Source: Diaporthe sp. PMI_573 (Eukaryota; Ascomycota; Sordariomycetes; Diaporthales; Diaporthaceae). From it: a stretch of DNA of 64,000 nucleotides. Shown in pieces: positions 44,102-56,275 of the stretch. The stretch is taken from assembly GCA_021399435.1 (NCBI GenBank), contig JAJTUP010000001.1, positions 2,976,001-3,040,000 of the forward strand. The letters run 5' to 3'. The position numbers were made by a program, and so were the translations under genes. How positions within the stretch are numbered: position 1 is the first letter of the stretch; each line of letters starts with the position of its first letter. The notes below the pieces were generated by a model. That model was not told the DNA's origin, searched no databases, and saw only the letters and a program-made list of their open reading frames with translations.

Positions 44102-46927
44102 TCAGGCCGTCACAGTCAAGGCAGGCACTGCCAGCCCGTAGGACTCAGTCCTACCCTCGCGATCATGCTGGTCGATCTCCACACGGATGCAGATGTCCAG
44201 ACTACCGTCATTCTCCTGGCCGTGGTCCTGCGCCGACGCAGCCCTGTGCTTCGTGCCGCAGTCCACCTCGCCATGGTGGATCGGCAGGTGGCCGTCCTTG
44301 GACTTGATCGAGACGCGGCCGCTCACGGTGGATGCGGCCTCGTTGCCATTAGTCGACGCCGCCGCCCCGTTAGCGGTGGTAGTGGGTCGCTGCCTGGGCG
44401 GGTTGTTGGGTGAGTTCTCGGTGAGCATGGCGAAGTTGCGGCTTGGCATCGTCACTTGGTTGTGGTTGGCTGTCTTGTTGGAGTCGCCGGGGTCCTTGTC
44501 GAAGAGCTTGAGCAGGGTCTCGTCGGTCTCGTGGTCGAGATGGTGGATCTTGTTACGGCGGGCGAGCAGGTTTGCGACAGCCTGTGGTGGGGGCTTGTTC
44601 ACGATCGCAGACGAGACAACGTTTGCCATGTAGCGATGGTCGTTTTCGCAAGGGATGTTGAGCGACGGGTTGGAGTAGAAGCGGCCAAGAGCTGCCAGGT
44701 GAACATCTCCACCAAGAATTGTTACGCGCACAGAGACTGTTTGTGCTAACTCAGCTCCGTGTCCTTGTCAACGGGGTATCATCGTACTCGATGACTTACA
44801 TTGTTTGCATATTTGCTGGAATCGTTCGATCATCGCGTTTCGCTCCTTCTTATGAGTTCGAGCAGTGTAATGATCGTCCAAATCGTCCAGAAGATCGACG
44901 GATCCGTCGAAATGGTTGAAGAGACCACCACCTGTTCTCAGCGTCAGCCATCGCGATTCCATCCATATTTGACCGAACCAAGCAAAACATCAAGAAAAAC
45001 AGTGGCAGCAGAGCAACAGAATGCTTGCTTGGACATTCAGAAAGCCATATTCGACTTACCGAGCCCAAATCTCCGATTGGCAAATTTGATGGGACCCATA
45101 ATAGGGCTGCTGAAGACGTTCTCGAGCCAGGTGAGCCGCTGTAAGAAGAGAGTTAGATGAGCTCAACACACTGATGCATTGATGGCCAGTTACTTACAGG
45201 GTACGCAATTGGAATACCTAACAGTAGTATCAGATGCCTGAAAGGTGTGCCCGCGGCTTGCGCGTCCTGCAGCTCTTGGCTCAGCCGCCCGAAGATCAAA
45301 TCGTATGTCTCCGGGTAGTTGACCTGATGCCGAGTGCGCTCGGTACGCGCGTCAATGCCCACGAGCGCAATCCTTGCGCCCAGCTTGGCAAAGATGTTGT
45401 GAGAGTGCTCAGCCACGTACGGCCCGGGCTTGGGCCCAACAATATAGCTGGGCTCACGAATGGGCTCGGCGACGTATGTGTTAACAAGCTGGTCCCTATC
45501 GATACCGGTGGCCTGGCCATCTCCGGGCACGGTGACTGTCTGCGGCGCGTCCGAGGTATAGGTAGATGGCGGCGGTGGCAAGTGATGTTGAAATAGCATG
45601 TAGTACTTGTGGGCACAACCCCCGATGCCGCGGAAGACATCGCACTTCATGAACTCGTTGACGTAGGAGCCGAACCCATCGATAATGTCATGGTCGTCCC
45701 AGATATTGACTTGCTGCTGAGAATTAGCTTTTGTTACGGTTATGGGGGTCAAAATGGCAGTGTTTGGAGCGTTCGAGGTACCAAACAGGATAACTGTGCA
45801 GATAAAACTATACTGACCGGAATTTGGCCATTCGCAGTGGAGAAGGGCTCCGTACTATACCAACGGATGTAGTTGTTGAGATAATAGTCGTCGCATTCGG
45901 TACGAAGCTGCTCGGAGAACGGGTACTCGCGACGCTTCTTAGGGTTGCCGATATCTGTCCAAGGTCGGAGAGGGCCGTTAACCCGGATTCCGTCATTGTA
46001 GATTTGGTCACCACCACCGATCATCACGTGGAATGGCGCTTCGGCATGACGCCTGTTGACATCATTCCACAGCGCAGGACCGCTCCAGGCGTCTTCGTCG
46101 GTTCCGACGGAGAAGCCGTTGCAAGAGTGGAACATGATGCGCATCGACTCCGTGGCGGCAGGTACGAAGAAGTTGTTCGTCTGCGGCTTCGTCTTGCTGG
46201 CGAAGCGCATGCCAGGCACGGCGTATTCCCACTTGACCTCGGTGGTCTCGATCTCGGCGCGGAGGTCGAACCGCCAGAAGGTGTTGCGGATGTCAGAGTA
46301 CAGACAGATTCCCTGCGTCTCCGTTGCCCCTGCAGCGCTGTCTGCACCGTTCACGTGTCCGTTGGTCTCGCCGTTGGTCGCAGAGGCAGGGAGGGCGCCT
46401 TGCGACCTCTGAACAGGTCCGACCCTCCGCAGCACCAGGGTTGGGACGAACTCCTGAGTCTTGCCGCCGCCCTTGGTAACTACAAGGACGCTACCGATCC
46501 AGTGTTTCCCCTCGGTGCGCCTGTAGTTCAGTAGGGGCCCGCACGCAATGGTCCTCCCATCCTGGGGCACGGCGTTCGCGGCATCTGCGTCAATGGCGTT
46601 TTGCGGTTCGCCCGCGGCTGCGGCCTCGTTGCCGTCGATCATGATGGGTGTGTGTGTCTTGCCCGGGGCAACAGGGCCGCCTGGTGGACTGGCGCCGTCT
46701 TTTGTGCCATCGTCGGAGGGCACCCTGGTAGTGTGCAGAAAGCTTGCCAGATCATGGGTCCCGCTCTTTCCATCGGGGGCCCTTGGCTGAAGTGTTTGAC
46801 CCGCATGTTTGCGAAATTGGCTTGATTCCTCATGGCGCCATCTGTTGCTCGACGCGTAGGGGTTTCGTGGGTCGAGGTGTTGGCCGTCCTGCTCGACGCC
46901 GTGATCATGTGCAGGGTGGGAAGACAT
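44102..46927 (-). CDS. PhoD-like metallophosphatase domain protein
   Basis: Exons are 46927-45818, 45716-45198, 45138-45060, 44931-44800 and 44736-44102, all in phase; 824 residues. The PhoD-type phosphatase core shows GGGDQIYNDG (metal ligand Asp), WDDHDIIDGFGSY at about 373-385 (the W-x-D-H-D motif), and ILGGDVHLAALG near 618-629 (GDxH). The first 130 residues are low complexity and Pro/Gly-rich. The fungal family to which this belongs is intracellular and lacks the Tat/secretion signal of bacterial PhoD. None is visible here either. The substrate is unknown; phosphodiester or phosphomonoester hydrolysis is inferred from the family. The C-terminal third after GDVH contains a disordered Asn/Thr/Ala-rich linker and ends with a short hydrophobic tail. 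Confidence 0.9.
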
Positions 46928-49390
46928 ACTGTGTGTCTTCCTTGGGACGGATTGGGGCTGCTGAGTCGCGGACGGGTCAGAGCGTGCGCCATTGGCAGAA
47001 ACACTGAAGGTTCACAGGTGTGGGGACTTACACAAAAGGTGTCGCAGTCGCAGAATGCTGTCCTGTTGTCCCAGCCACGCAATGGTAAGCAAGGTCGTTT
47101 AGGTTGCTTGTGTTCGCGGCCGTAGCAAGTGGTCCAGTAAGGGAGGCGACGTGAAGATGAAGACTGATAAAGTGTTGGAACAAACAGCACAGGCTGTTGT
47201 GGCACAGGAACAATTGTGTTGGCTGGGTGTTGGACAGCTCTCAATGTTATTCTTAGACCGAGGGATTCGAAGTGAGGCCTGGTCAACGGGTCATACGGAA
47301 AGGACGGTTCAGCAAGGCGCTCGCACAAGTCTTTAGAACGGGATCAACACAAGAGAATGTTGGAATCGAAACCGCGGTGGGTACGGTCGATGACCTGCAG
47401 AGTCACGCCACTGGGTGCAGTAGCGAATAGACCCTGATCCGTTCTGATTTGCTCTCGTGGAAAAGCGGCGGGCAGACGACGGCAAGCACAGCCGTGCGAT
47501 TTTGACGCGATCCCGTTTCTGGTGCGAGGGAGGTTGGGCGCAATTTGGGGATGATGACAACGCCAAGACGTCCTGATCAAGGAAGTTGAGCGGCTCGACT
47601 CCCAGGTAAGCTGAGAAGGGGACACTGCTAAAATAAGACTATCTCCTAGCACGAGATGGTTGTGCTGGCCAGCCCCATTTTCAATGATTGACGATTGATT
47701 GACTGCATGGCCAGTGATAGTAATACACACATCGTGGTGCCTCACAGCTGCGCTCATCCGTCCCACAACAAGACATTGCCGTGCGAGTAGCCGCCCAATC
47801 TTGCCCGGCTGCTGCTTATTCCTTTGGAGGCCGCCGTGTTGGAAAGGATAATGTGCGACCCAGGACGATCATGGTTGGCGAAGCTCGTCCGAGTTACACC
47901 ATGCAAGCACGGGATCCTGTGTACTGAACTTGCTGCTCCGTGGTGCAGGTGTTGATATTGGGAGACGGGCAGGAAGGGCACTGTTTAATTTCTGGCGTTC
48001 CATTTCGAACGCGACTCCAAATCTAAATCAGAATCCTGCTCCACACAGTATCCCATCTGCCAGCCAGCCATGCCAGGAAGGCCAGCCCGCCGCAGTGGGT
48101 CTCGGGATCAGGGGTCCATATCCCATATCTCAAATCCTTGTCCCTGTCCAGGGTGCATTGGCCTGTCAATTGCATGCAGTTTCAAAACACTCCATCCATG
48201 GGTCCCCTCTCTTTCCCGTCTCCGCCTCTCCCACGGATGTTCTGCCGACTACTGTGTACTGTGTATCCTCACAAGACGCAGTGGTTATCCCACTTGAGGT
48301 TCTCCCACAGACGTCATCACGCCGTATCTAGGTACCCGAGGTAGGCTATCTCGCGGGCCTTTTCAGATCTCAGGGCTAGATCTTCTCCGGCCCAATGGAT
48401 AAATCTCAGGTGAGCTACATGTGTCAGTTTGTGTGTACTGCCACGTGGGCCACGCGCCATCTCGGTCGTCCATTGGTGGCCTTTAAGGAGGAGTTACCCC
48501 CACGGCGGTCCGCACAGAGGCATCGCAGGTGTCACAGGTGAGAGAAGCTCGAGAGCTTTTTGTCTCTGAAACCAGAGCTTCTGAGACCGGCGGGCCCTCG
48601 GAAGGAGCTGGCTGCCTCCTGTGGAACCAACCCGGGTCGATGTCGAAAGCTATCATGTACACACCTTGTTATCTTTGAGACAAACTGTTGCTTGTTGGTG
48701 ACAAGCGCCAGACGGCATTTCAATTAGGTGGACATCCTGCAGACCGACCACAGCACAAACTCCAAGCCTCTTGGCAGCATTCTGACAGCCAGCAGGAAGG
48801 CTACTGTATAACAAATCTCAGAGCCCACAGACCTTACTAATTGTGGAATCCAAGGCAATCCCAGGACTTGCGGCTCAAGTCGGGAGGAAGAGGGGATCGC
48901 ATGGATACCACTGCAAGAGCCACCTGGTCGATGTCAAGCCAAAGCCGAGACGAATCAGTGGCTCCGATCAAAGGCCCGGCACACTGGCGGCCAGCCGTCG
49001 CAGGCAGGCAGGCCAATGTTCTGCGGTGCTCTAGGGGCCGGCTTTCGGGGGTGTTATCAGAGTCATGGCCTGCAGCGATTGGCCAATTGCTACCTCGAGG
49101 TTTCCAGCATGGGCCCCTCCCCGCATGATGCTTCTCCACGCTGGCGATGGAGCTACCCTTGTCCTCAAGTAAGGCCGCGGTTTTCCGACGGCGATGGTGA
49201 TGTCCCTCGCTGTGCATCAAGGTCAATAAAGATGCATCTGGCTGAGTCTCTTACTTGCGACCAGCATTCTTGCCTGCAAAAATCCTTTCCAAACTCGTGA
49301 TACCCTTCCTTCAGTCAACCGCCCGTCTCTGCTCTTTTCTTTTCCTTCTTGATCAAACTCAACCCCTCCCTCCTATCCGTACTCGTCGCC
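46928..49390. other. Long divergent intergenic region
   Basis: About 2.5 kb between the starts of the PhoD-like gene and PUT2. It holds only short frames without domain-like text. A pyrimidine-rich leader lies just before PUT2 (49300-49388). Confidence 0.5.
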
Positions 49391-51297
49391 ATGGCTATGA
49401 CTTCCAGGAGCGCCGGTCTGCGGTCAGTGACCTCGCGGTCAAGCTCCGCCTTATCATCTAGGCTGGCAGGCACCCCGCTTCCTCGTCGCACCTTTGCGAC
49501 ATCAGCCCCCAGGGCCTCAGTACTTGCTGCCTTCAAGGTGCCCAAAATCGCAAATGAGCCAAATGTAAGTCGACGGCGACAAGATGCTGTCCCGCATACA
49601 ACATGTTACTGACCAATACATGTAGCACCACTATGCGAAGGGCTCGTCCCAGCGAGAAGGCCTGCTTTCTACCGTTCAGAAGGTCAAGAGCAAGGGTACA
49701 GTCAATGTCCCTATCGTGGTTGGTGGTAAAGAAGTCAGTATAACCTCTGCCCCGGTGTTGGCCCCTGGTTCGCCATCGCCAGCTCACACGTCTATCCCCA
49801 CAGGTCACAACATCATCCACTGGCAAGCAGTTGAACCCGTCAGACCACTCCGAGGTTGTGGCCACATACTCAAAAGCAGGCCCGGAAGATGTCAAGAGGG
49901 CAATCGACTCTGCCCTGGCTGCCAAGGAGGCCTGGGCATCGCTGCCCTTCGCCGACAGGGCAGCCGTCTTTCTCAAGGCCGCGGATCTGATCTCCACGAA
50001 ATACAGGTACGAGATCATGGCTGCCACCATGCTCGGCCAGGGCAAGAACGCGTGGCAGGCCGAGATTGATGCCGCCGCAGAGCTGTGCGACTTCCTGCGA
50101 TTCAACGTCCAGTACGCCGAGGAGCTGTACGCTCAGCAGCCCGAGCATAACTCGACAGCCGTGTGGAACCGCCTGGAGTACCGGCCGCTCGAGGGCTTCG
50201 TGTACGCGATTACACCGTTCAACTTCACTGCCATCGCCGGCAACCTGCCCGGTCTCCCTGCCCTGCTTGGCAATGTGGTTGTGTGGAAGCCATCCGACTT
50301 CGCCATCGCTTCCAACTGGCTCCTCTACAAGATCTTTATTGAGGCAGGTCTGCCTAAGGATGTCATCCAGTTCATCCCAGGCGAGCCCGAGGAGATCACC
50401 AAGATCGTATTAGGCCACAAGCAATTCGCCGCGCTTCACTACACGGGAAGCACTGCCGTGTTCCGCAAGCTGTACGGTCAGATTGGCGAGGGCATAGCAG
50501 AGGGACGCTACGTGGGCTACCCTCGCATCGTGGGTGAGACTGGCGGCAAGAACTTCCACATCATCCACCCCTCCGCGGACGTTGATAACGCCGCCGTGCA
50601 GACAGTGCGGGGCGCTTTCGAGTTCCAGGGTCAAAAGTGCAGCGCGACCTCGCGGGTCTACGTGCCCAAGAGCGTGTGGCCCGAGTTCAAGCAGAAGCTG
50701 GTCGAGAAGACAGAGCAACTGAAGATGGGCGTGCCGTGGGAGCCCCAGAACTTTATTGGCCCTGTCATCCACCCTGCTTCGTTCAACAAGCTCTCTGGGG
50801 CTATCGACGCGGCCAAGAAGGACAACGAGCTCGAGCTGGTCACCGGCGGCTCGTACGACAACTCCAAGGGCTACTTCGTGAAGCCTACCATCTACCGCGC
50901 GACGAACCCTGCGCACCCATACCTCAGGTCAGAGTTCTTCGGCCCCATCCTGACGGCGTACGTGTACGACGACGCCACGCCTGAGGGTTTTGTCAAGGCT
51001 TGCGAGCTGGTCGACTCCACGACGGAGTACGGGCTCACGGGGGCCGTGTTCGCGTCTGACCGGACGGCGGTGCGGGTTGCGGAGGAGGCGCTCCGGAACT
51101 CGGCGGGCAACTTCTACATCAACTGCAAGAGCACGGGCGCAGTGGTGGGACAGCAGCCATTTGGCGGCGCGAGGGCATCTGGCACGAACGACAAGGCCGG
51201 AAGCGCAGCGATTATGGGCAGATTCGTGAACATGAGGACTATGAAGGAGGAGTTCGTTGCCACAACCAAGGTGGAGTATCCTAGCAACGAGATCTGA
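49391..51297 (+). CDS. PUT2: Delta-1-pyrroline-5-carboxylate dehydrogenase, mitochondrial
   Basis: Oxidises glutamate-5-semialdehyde to glutamate with NAD+, the second step of proline catabolism (yeast Put2, Aspergillus PrnC, mammalian ALDH4A1). Exons are 49391-49564, 49626-49733 and 49804-51297, all phase 0; 591 residues. The presequence is basic and Ser-rich (MAMTSRSAGLRSV, RRTFATSAPRAS). The Rossmann region has TPFNFTAIAGNLPGLPALLG and WKPSDFAI. The catalytic base is in GETGGKNFH (Glu about 339) and the nucleophile in GQKCSATSRVY (Cys about 373). The EFFGPILTAYVYDD segment and GGARASGTNDKAG tail are typical of this ALDH subfamily. An upstream TTG-initiated frame was rejected in favour of the ATG at 49391. 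Confidence 0.96.
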
Positions 51298-52669
51298 GGT
51301 GAAGATGGTGATGGGATGCAAGTCGGATGGGCATGGAAATAGGCGTCTGGTTGACGAGACACGATCATCGAATGCACCTTGCAGCATGTGACGGGCAAGA
51401 AGCCAAGAGTGGATGGAGCATAAGGCCCAGGTGCCGGGAACCCAGATAACCAGCGGGTACCAGGTGTCTAATCCGAAACCTTGATGCGGACGTGGGCACG
51501 TGGGCACGTGGGCACCTCCTGGGCCGGAAATTTAGATGGCGAAGACGATGAGCCCGAAACCAGATGCATCATTTCTACATAGTACATGCCAGTCCCCGCC
51601 GGTATTATTCATGACATTGATTGACTGAACTGGCGACTACCGTTTCTGCATCGAGTCTACCGTATATGCCCGGGGCTGGTTGGATCACAGTTTGAGCGGG
51701 TGAACAACACAAAAGCAGGGCCTTCATTCCAGTCCCATGTCGACGTAGACAAACCCAACACTGCGGCCGTCTCGACCTGCCTGGGACGTATTGGACCACC
51801 TGAAGCCGATGGGAAATCTGTTACTGTGTAGAACATGCCGAGTCAGGAGCACCACGCGGTCTGCTGGGTGGGCAGCAAAGCTGTTCACGGCCACAGCCTG
51901 TGGATTGAGCCATGTGAGAGCCGCCAGGGCTGCAAGCACTCGACTTGAAGCGGCCATGGTTGGGAGATCCCTGGACGCACGGGCCACCCAGCCCGCCGGC
52001 CGGCCGCCTCGCCAGACGCCCCTCCAGCACGAGGTCGTAAGCTCCACTCTGATTCGCCCTTGCTCGCGTGAGCTCCTGCCGGTAACACTTGTCGTCGGGT
52101 TGGGTGCGGCCTGGATCACCGTGGATGCACACACGCACCCTCACCTGCCGCCCTTCTGGGGTAAGGGAGCCAGCGGCGCCCCGGCCAATTGATCCAAAAC
52201 GCCCTTGCCCCGGGCTATCGAGGGCACGTTGCTGATCGTCATAATTCTTGTCGTCAGGTTCCCTCCGGTAGGTTTCGTATAGTGGCAGCTGTTTGTCCTT
52301 CCGCCTTTTTCTCTCCCTCCCCCCCAAACCCACGGCTTATACACGTATCTCGTGTCTCGTGCCTCGTGCTCGTGCCTATCGTGCCTCTCTTATTTCACTT
52401 ATCCTATCCTGCCGCCCATATCCAGTCTTTTAAGTGTCTGTCTCACAGTCTGGAATACCTGGTCTGGACATCCCGCCTTTGACGGCTCACCTTCTGCTGC
52501 GCTCGCGACGACCTGTGGCTGCGCATCCTTGACTTTGGCCTTGGCTCCTGAGGGCCGCGTTGACTTGGTTGCCTCGTTCTTATACAACCGTACCTGGCAA
52601 ACTTCGGGTTTCCCCAATACGCCCCATCTCTGTGGTGGGCACTGCTTCGCCGTTACGCAGGCTACGACC
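51298..52669. other. Intergenic region between PUT2 and the bHLH gene
   Basis: Contains the PUT2 3' UTR, a GTGGGCAC triplet with two CACGTG boxes at 51492-51515 and a CT-rich leader (52300-52480) before the bHLH gene. Short frames only. Confidence 0.5.
51492..51515. repeat. Three tandem GTGGGCAC units forming two E-boxes
   Basis: Three perfect 8-bp units. Each junction forms CACGTG (51497-51502 and 51505-51510), the standard bHLH target. The array lies about 1.15 kb upstream of a bHLH gene. Confidence 0.6.
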
Positions 52670-54016
52670 ATGCCTCGCACGGCGTTGCCTCCCACGCCAG
52701 CCTCTTCAACAGATATCGCAGGACAGGATGGTACCAAGCAGCTATCACAGCTGCAGATGGCCTTCGAGCTGCCTCCGCCTGCCATCAAGCAGCGTCCCAA
52801 GAGCTCCCAGACGCACAAAATGGACACTCCCGCATCCCCAGAGTCCCCAGTCTCACCCAAGGCCCCGTTTAGGATACAACCCAGCGAGGCCGTCAAGTCG
52901 AGGCGGCGACCATCCACTGCGGCGGCTGCGAACAAGGATCCCAATTTCGCCCTGCCGCCGCCTCCTACGAGATCCCGCAAGATCATCCAGATGAAGCCCC
53001 GGCCTCAGGAGGAGAAGAAGCCCGCGGAACCAGCGACGGCCGGCAAGAGCTCGGCCAGCACACCCGGTGCCAGGAAGAACGCTGCTGTGGCGACCACGAG
53101 TGAGGCCGGGCCAGCAAAGAAGAAGCAGCCATCTGCCTCCAGTGCCGCTGGTCGGAAGATCGCGAGGAAGACTGCACACAGCCTCATCGAGCGACGACGG
53201 AGATCCAAGATGAACGAGGAGTTTGCCGTCTTGAAGGACATGATACCAGCTTGTACGGGCGAGATGCACAAGCTGGCCATCTTGCAGGTGAGAAGCAGTG
53301 CCCTGGTCGACACTTCATTACACCTCCGTGACTGACCGTGCCAGGCCTCCATTGAATATGTTAGATACCTGCAGGACTGCGTCGAGAGGCTGAAGGCGCA
53401 GCAAGAGCTGCCAAACCAGGCCACACCGGAGATGGAAGGAATCTCGACCCCGTCCGGTCGACCGCGGTACGACCCTGACCACGAGTACCACCAGTCCTAC
53501 TCCGAGGAGCAACACTCCCCAGACGTTGAGATGACCGGCTCAGAAGACGCTCCCTCGCCGACATTCACCACCCGCCCGTCCTCATCGACGACCTCGGCGT
53601 CCCATCAGCCCTCCGTCTCCCCGGCACTGAGGGCCCAGGACCCCTCGGTGGGCCGCCACGACTCGTACGCCTCCCTCTCGGCGGGCGCGGTAGAGCACCA
53701 CAGGCATTACAGCTATAGCAGCGCCACCATGTCACCGGCCTTTGGGCCCCAGATCGGGAGTTACGGCGCCGCTGCCTACGCCCCAAGCAACCACTCGGCC
53801 GCCGGATCGGCGCTGACGAGCCCGGCGCTGGGTCCGCTGCGGGAGCGGGACCTGGACCAGGAGGCCATGGGCCGCCCTCCTGATGCTGAACAACGACCGG
53901 CGGGGCACAGTGTCAAATGCGGGTGGTGGATCCAGCAGTACCGCCGGGGTCGCCGCCGGAGGTGCTGGTACCAGTTCAGGGAGGGGGATGAGTGTAAGAG
54001 ATCTGCTGAGTACTTG
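52670..54016 (+). CDS. bHLH transcription factor (Esc1-like), frameshifted near C-terminus
   Basis: Exon 1 is 52670-53287 and exon 2 begins at 53345. The bHLH domain spans about residues 168-222: basic region and helix 1 KTAHSLIERRRRSKMNEEFA, loop and helix 2 VLKDMIPACTGEMHKLAILQ then ASIEYVRYLQDCVERL across the splice. Flanking sequence is Ser/Pro-rich. After ...RERDLDQEA the frame is lost at GCCATGGGCC (about 53865-53874). Skipping one G restores AALLMLNNDRRGTVS and the C-terminal GRGMSVRDLLST with TGA at 54014-54016, which fits the conserved end of these fungal factors. In the unshifted frame the protein runs to 54214 with basic, unlike sequence. Either a real indel or an assembly error in a G run. 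Confidence 0.82.
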
Positions 54017-54816
54017 ATTTCGTCTGATGTGATCAGGTCCTGCATCCCTTATGTGGATGTTGACCACGGTAATTGGGCCTTTGCTTGTGGGCATCAAGTT
54101 GTCATGGCGTTGTTTATATCCTACAGACCGGTGGGTGCCTGCTTACTCTATGTCCGGTATTTTCCCATAGCCGCCTATGTGAGTGCTCGCGGTTCTCTGC
54201 AGGATCAGACCTGATAATTTGGTCTCTTCTGGCGCACATTTCGCATGGCAGCTATACCTAGTCAAGATGTATGGGAGTTATGAGGGTGTATTCGAGGACA
54301 TCCAATGCTGGTTGGGCAATAATCCGTAGGTTTCGGGCAAGGATTTATGACCGGTATAATCAGCATCGAGCTAGATATGCGATTATTTGTTTGAGGTCTC
54401 GGGACAGCCTGTGCCTTGCTATGCTGCACGACACAGGCGTGTAGAGACACATGTCGATAGTATATCTACAAAAATCTTCAGTGATGAGCATACACAGTTC
54501 TTCAGTACGCGGCACCGCACGGTAACACGTGAAGAGGACTTTCCCAAGTTGATGGTTGGAATCTGGAGCTAACGTTGTATTGCTTTCTCCCGTTTGCCTG
54601 TCTTTACACCACCGATTCAGTTTGGCAATTTGATGGTCCCACTGAGCTCATGGTCCTTTTATAGGTCTCACGCACACCCGTCAGCACATAGGGCTTGATC
54701 TGTGTCTGATCCACCAATGCTAGGTTTGGCGTGCACTGTTGAAAAATTGCGACGCCCGCTTGCAAGCCATACTCTTAGGAAAGACAACTCTCGGCATCTC
54801 TACTTCGGGCCCCCTC
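54017..54816. other. Convergent intergenic region
   Basis: 800 bp tail to tail between the bHLH gene and VRP1. No gene is supported; the frame of the bHLH gene stays open to 54214 only because of the frameshift. Confidence 0.5.
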
Positions 54817-56275
54817 TCAAGACAGAGCACTCAGGTCCAATGGCACACTACTTCCCCTACCAGCACGATATCTCCTTGCTCCGCCATGGAACTCTCTCGG
54901 CCTGGGAAACATGGACTCGTCTACGAATTTCCACCTCGGATCCTGAATAACAACCCGCTCACCCCTCGCTGCTCCGCCGCCATTCGCCCGAGATGCCATC
55001 GAGTTGCTCCGTGTGGGGCTGGGACTCTTTCCACCACCGTTCGGCGCAAGAACGAAATTACTAGGGTCAAGCATCGAGCGAGCACCTATGGAGCCCGAAT
55101 GCGCTCGCGCAGGTGTGGTGTTTGAAGGTGGGGGCGGTGGTGGGGGCCCTGACGCCGGCGATCGCGGCGAGGGAGCGCTCGGGGGGGGCGGTGGGGGAGG
55201 AGCCGAGGTCGGCGAGCTTGCCCCCGTTGCTGCTGCTCGAATCGCTGCTTGCACCGCGATGTTGGGAGAGACAGCGCTAGTTGCTGACGGCGGAGGAGGC
55301 GGGGGCTGTGATCTTGCCGGCGCCGGAGGTGGTCGAGGAGCGGACGAAGGAGGTGGAGGGGGTGGTGCTGGCGGCAATGACGGCGCGGCAGACGAGGGTG
55401 GCGGCGGTGCTGGGGCGCTTGGCAGAGCAGGGGCCGATGATATATTGGAGGATGGTTTACGGGAGCTTGGGGGCGGGGGCGGCTTCTTCCCTATCGGAGG
55501 AGGCGGGCCCTTTAATGAAGCTGAGGATATTGGCCGCGGAGCGTCGCTGGCAGCCGTTCTTCTGAGATTCGCTATGGATGCATGGTTGGCCAGGCCTGGT
55601 AACGCCGGACGTCCAGGGACTGCAGGCGCAGCACCAACAGGCGGACGAGGAGCAGCGGCTGCTGGCGGTTTCGGTGCAGATGATCTCGAGGATTCAGGGT
55701 CGGATAGGTATGATGCGCCGTGATCCGCTAGAATATGTCAGATGACTGATCGATAGCACTCCCGTCAACTTCAACATACCTCCGGTGTCTACCCCTCCGC
55801 CAGTCTTTCTGAGTTTCGGCATGCCTCCGGCGAAGAGACCAGCCAGCTGTGGTGCAGCATCCATGGCCGGCGCGGCCGGCGCATCTCGACTGCCTTGGTC
55901 GCTGTTACTTCTCGCTCTGTTACCGGGCACGGGTGGAGCGAGGCCCCCGGGGGCTTTCGGCAAGCCCGGTACAGGCGGAGCACCTCCTATCGGCGACGGG
56001 CCCGGCCCGCCGGACACTTTCCCGATAACTGGCGCAGATCGATCGTTGGTAACGGCCTTTTTCAGAGCCTTTCCCTTGGAGATATCTGAGAGGAGAGCGC
56101 CCTTGTATCTGTGTTAGCTTCATGCTCCTGAGCGCGAAAAGGCTCTGAATCAACATACTCTTCCTGCTCCGGCAGCAGGCGGCCGTGACGGGAGTGCCCC
56201 AGGAGGAGGCGGAGGCGGAGGAGGGCCTCCACCACCGGGAGGGGGCGGAGGCGGCGGGGGAGGGGGTGGTGGCAT
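54817..56275 (-). CDS. VRP1: Verprolin (WASP-interacting protein)
   Basis: Actin-cytoskeleton adaptor that binds actin and the WASP homologue Las17 at endocytic sites. Exons are 56275-56159, 56101-55780 and 55727-54817; 449 residues. It opens with a poly-Pro segment (MPPPPPPPPPPP). The WH2 actin-binding motif follows as RGALLSDISKGKALKKAVTN at about 39-58, split by intron 1. The middle is Pro-rich blocks (GGAPPVPGLPKAP, PPPPIGKKPPPPPSS). The C-terminus PREFHGGARRYRAGRGSSVP followed by LDLSALS is the WASP-binding motif. The acceptor of intron 1 was chosen to give the conserved RGALL junction. The antisense strand has long Gly-rich frames that are only shadows of this proline-rich gene. Confidence 0.93.

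Noticed and set aside
45824..46534. 236-codon frame opposite the PhoD-like gene
   Set aside because: Antisense shadow of a well-supported exon.
52352..52669. Upstream in-frame ATG extending the bHLH protein by 106 residues
   Set aside because: The extension is Cys/Leu/Ser-rich leader translation unlike the conserved protein. The ATG at 52670 gives a normal start.
55004..55723. Glycine-rich 239-codon frame opposite VRP1
   Set aside because: The Gly-rich text is the complement of verprolin's proline codons.
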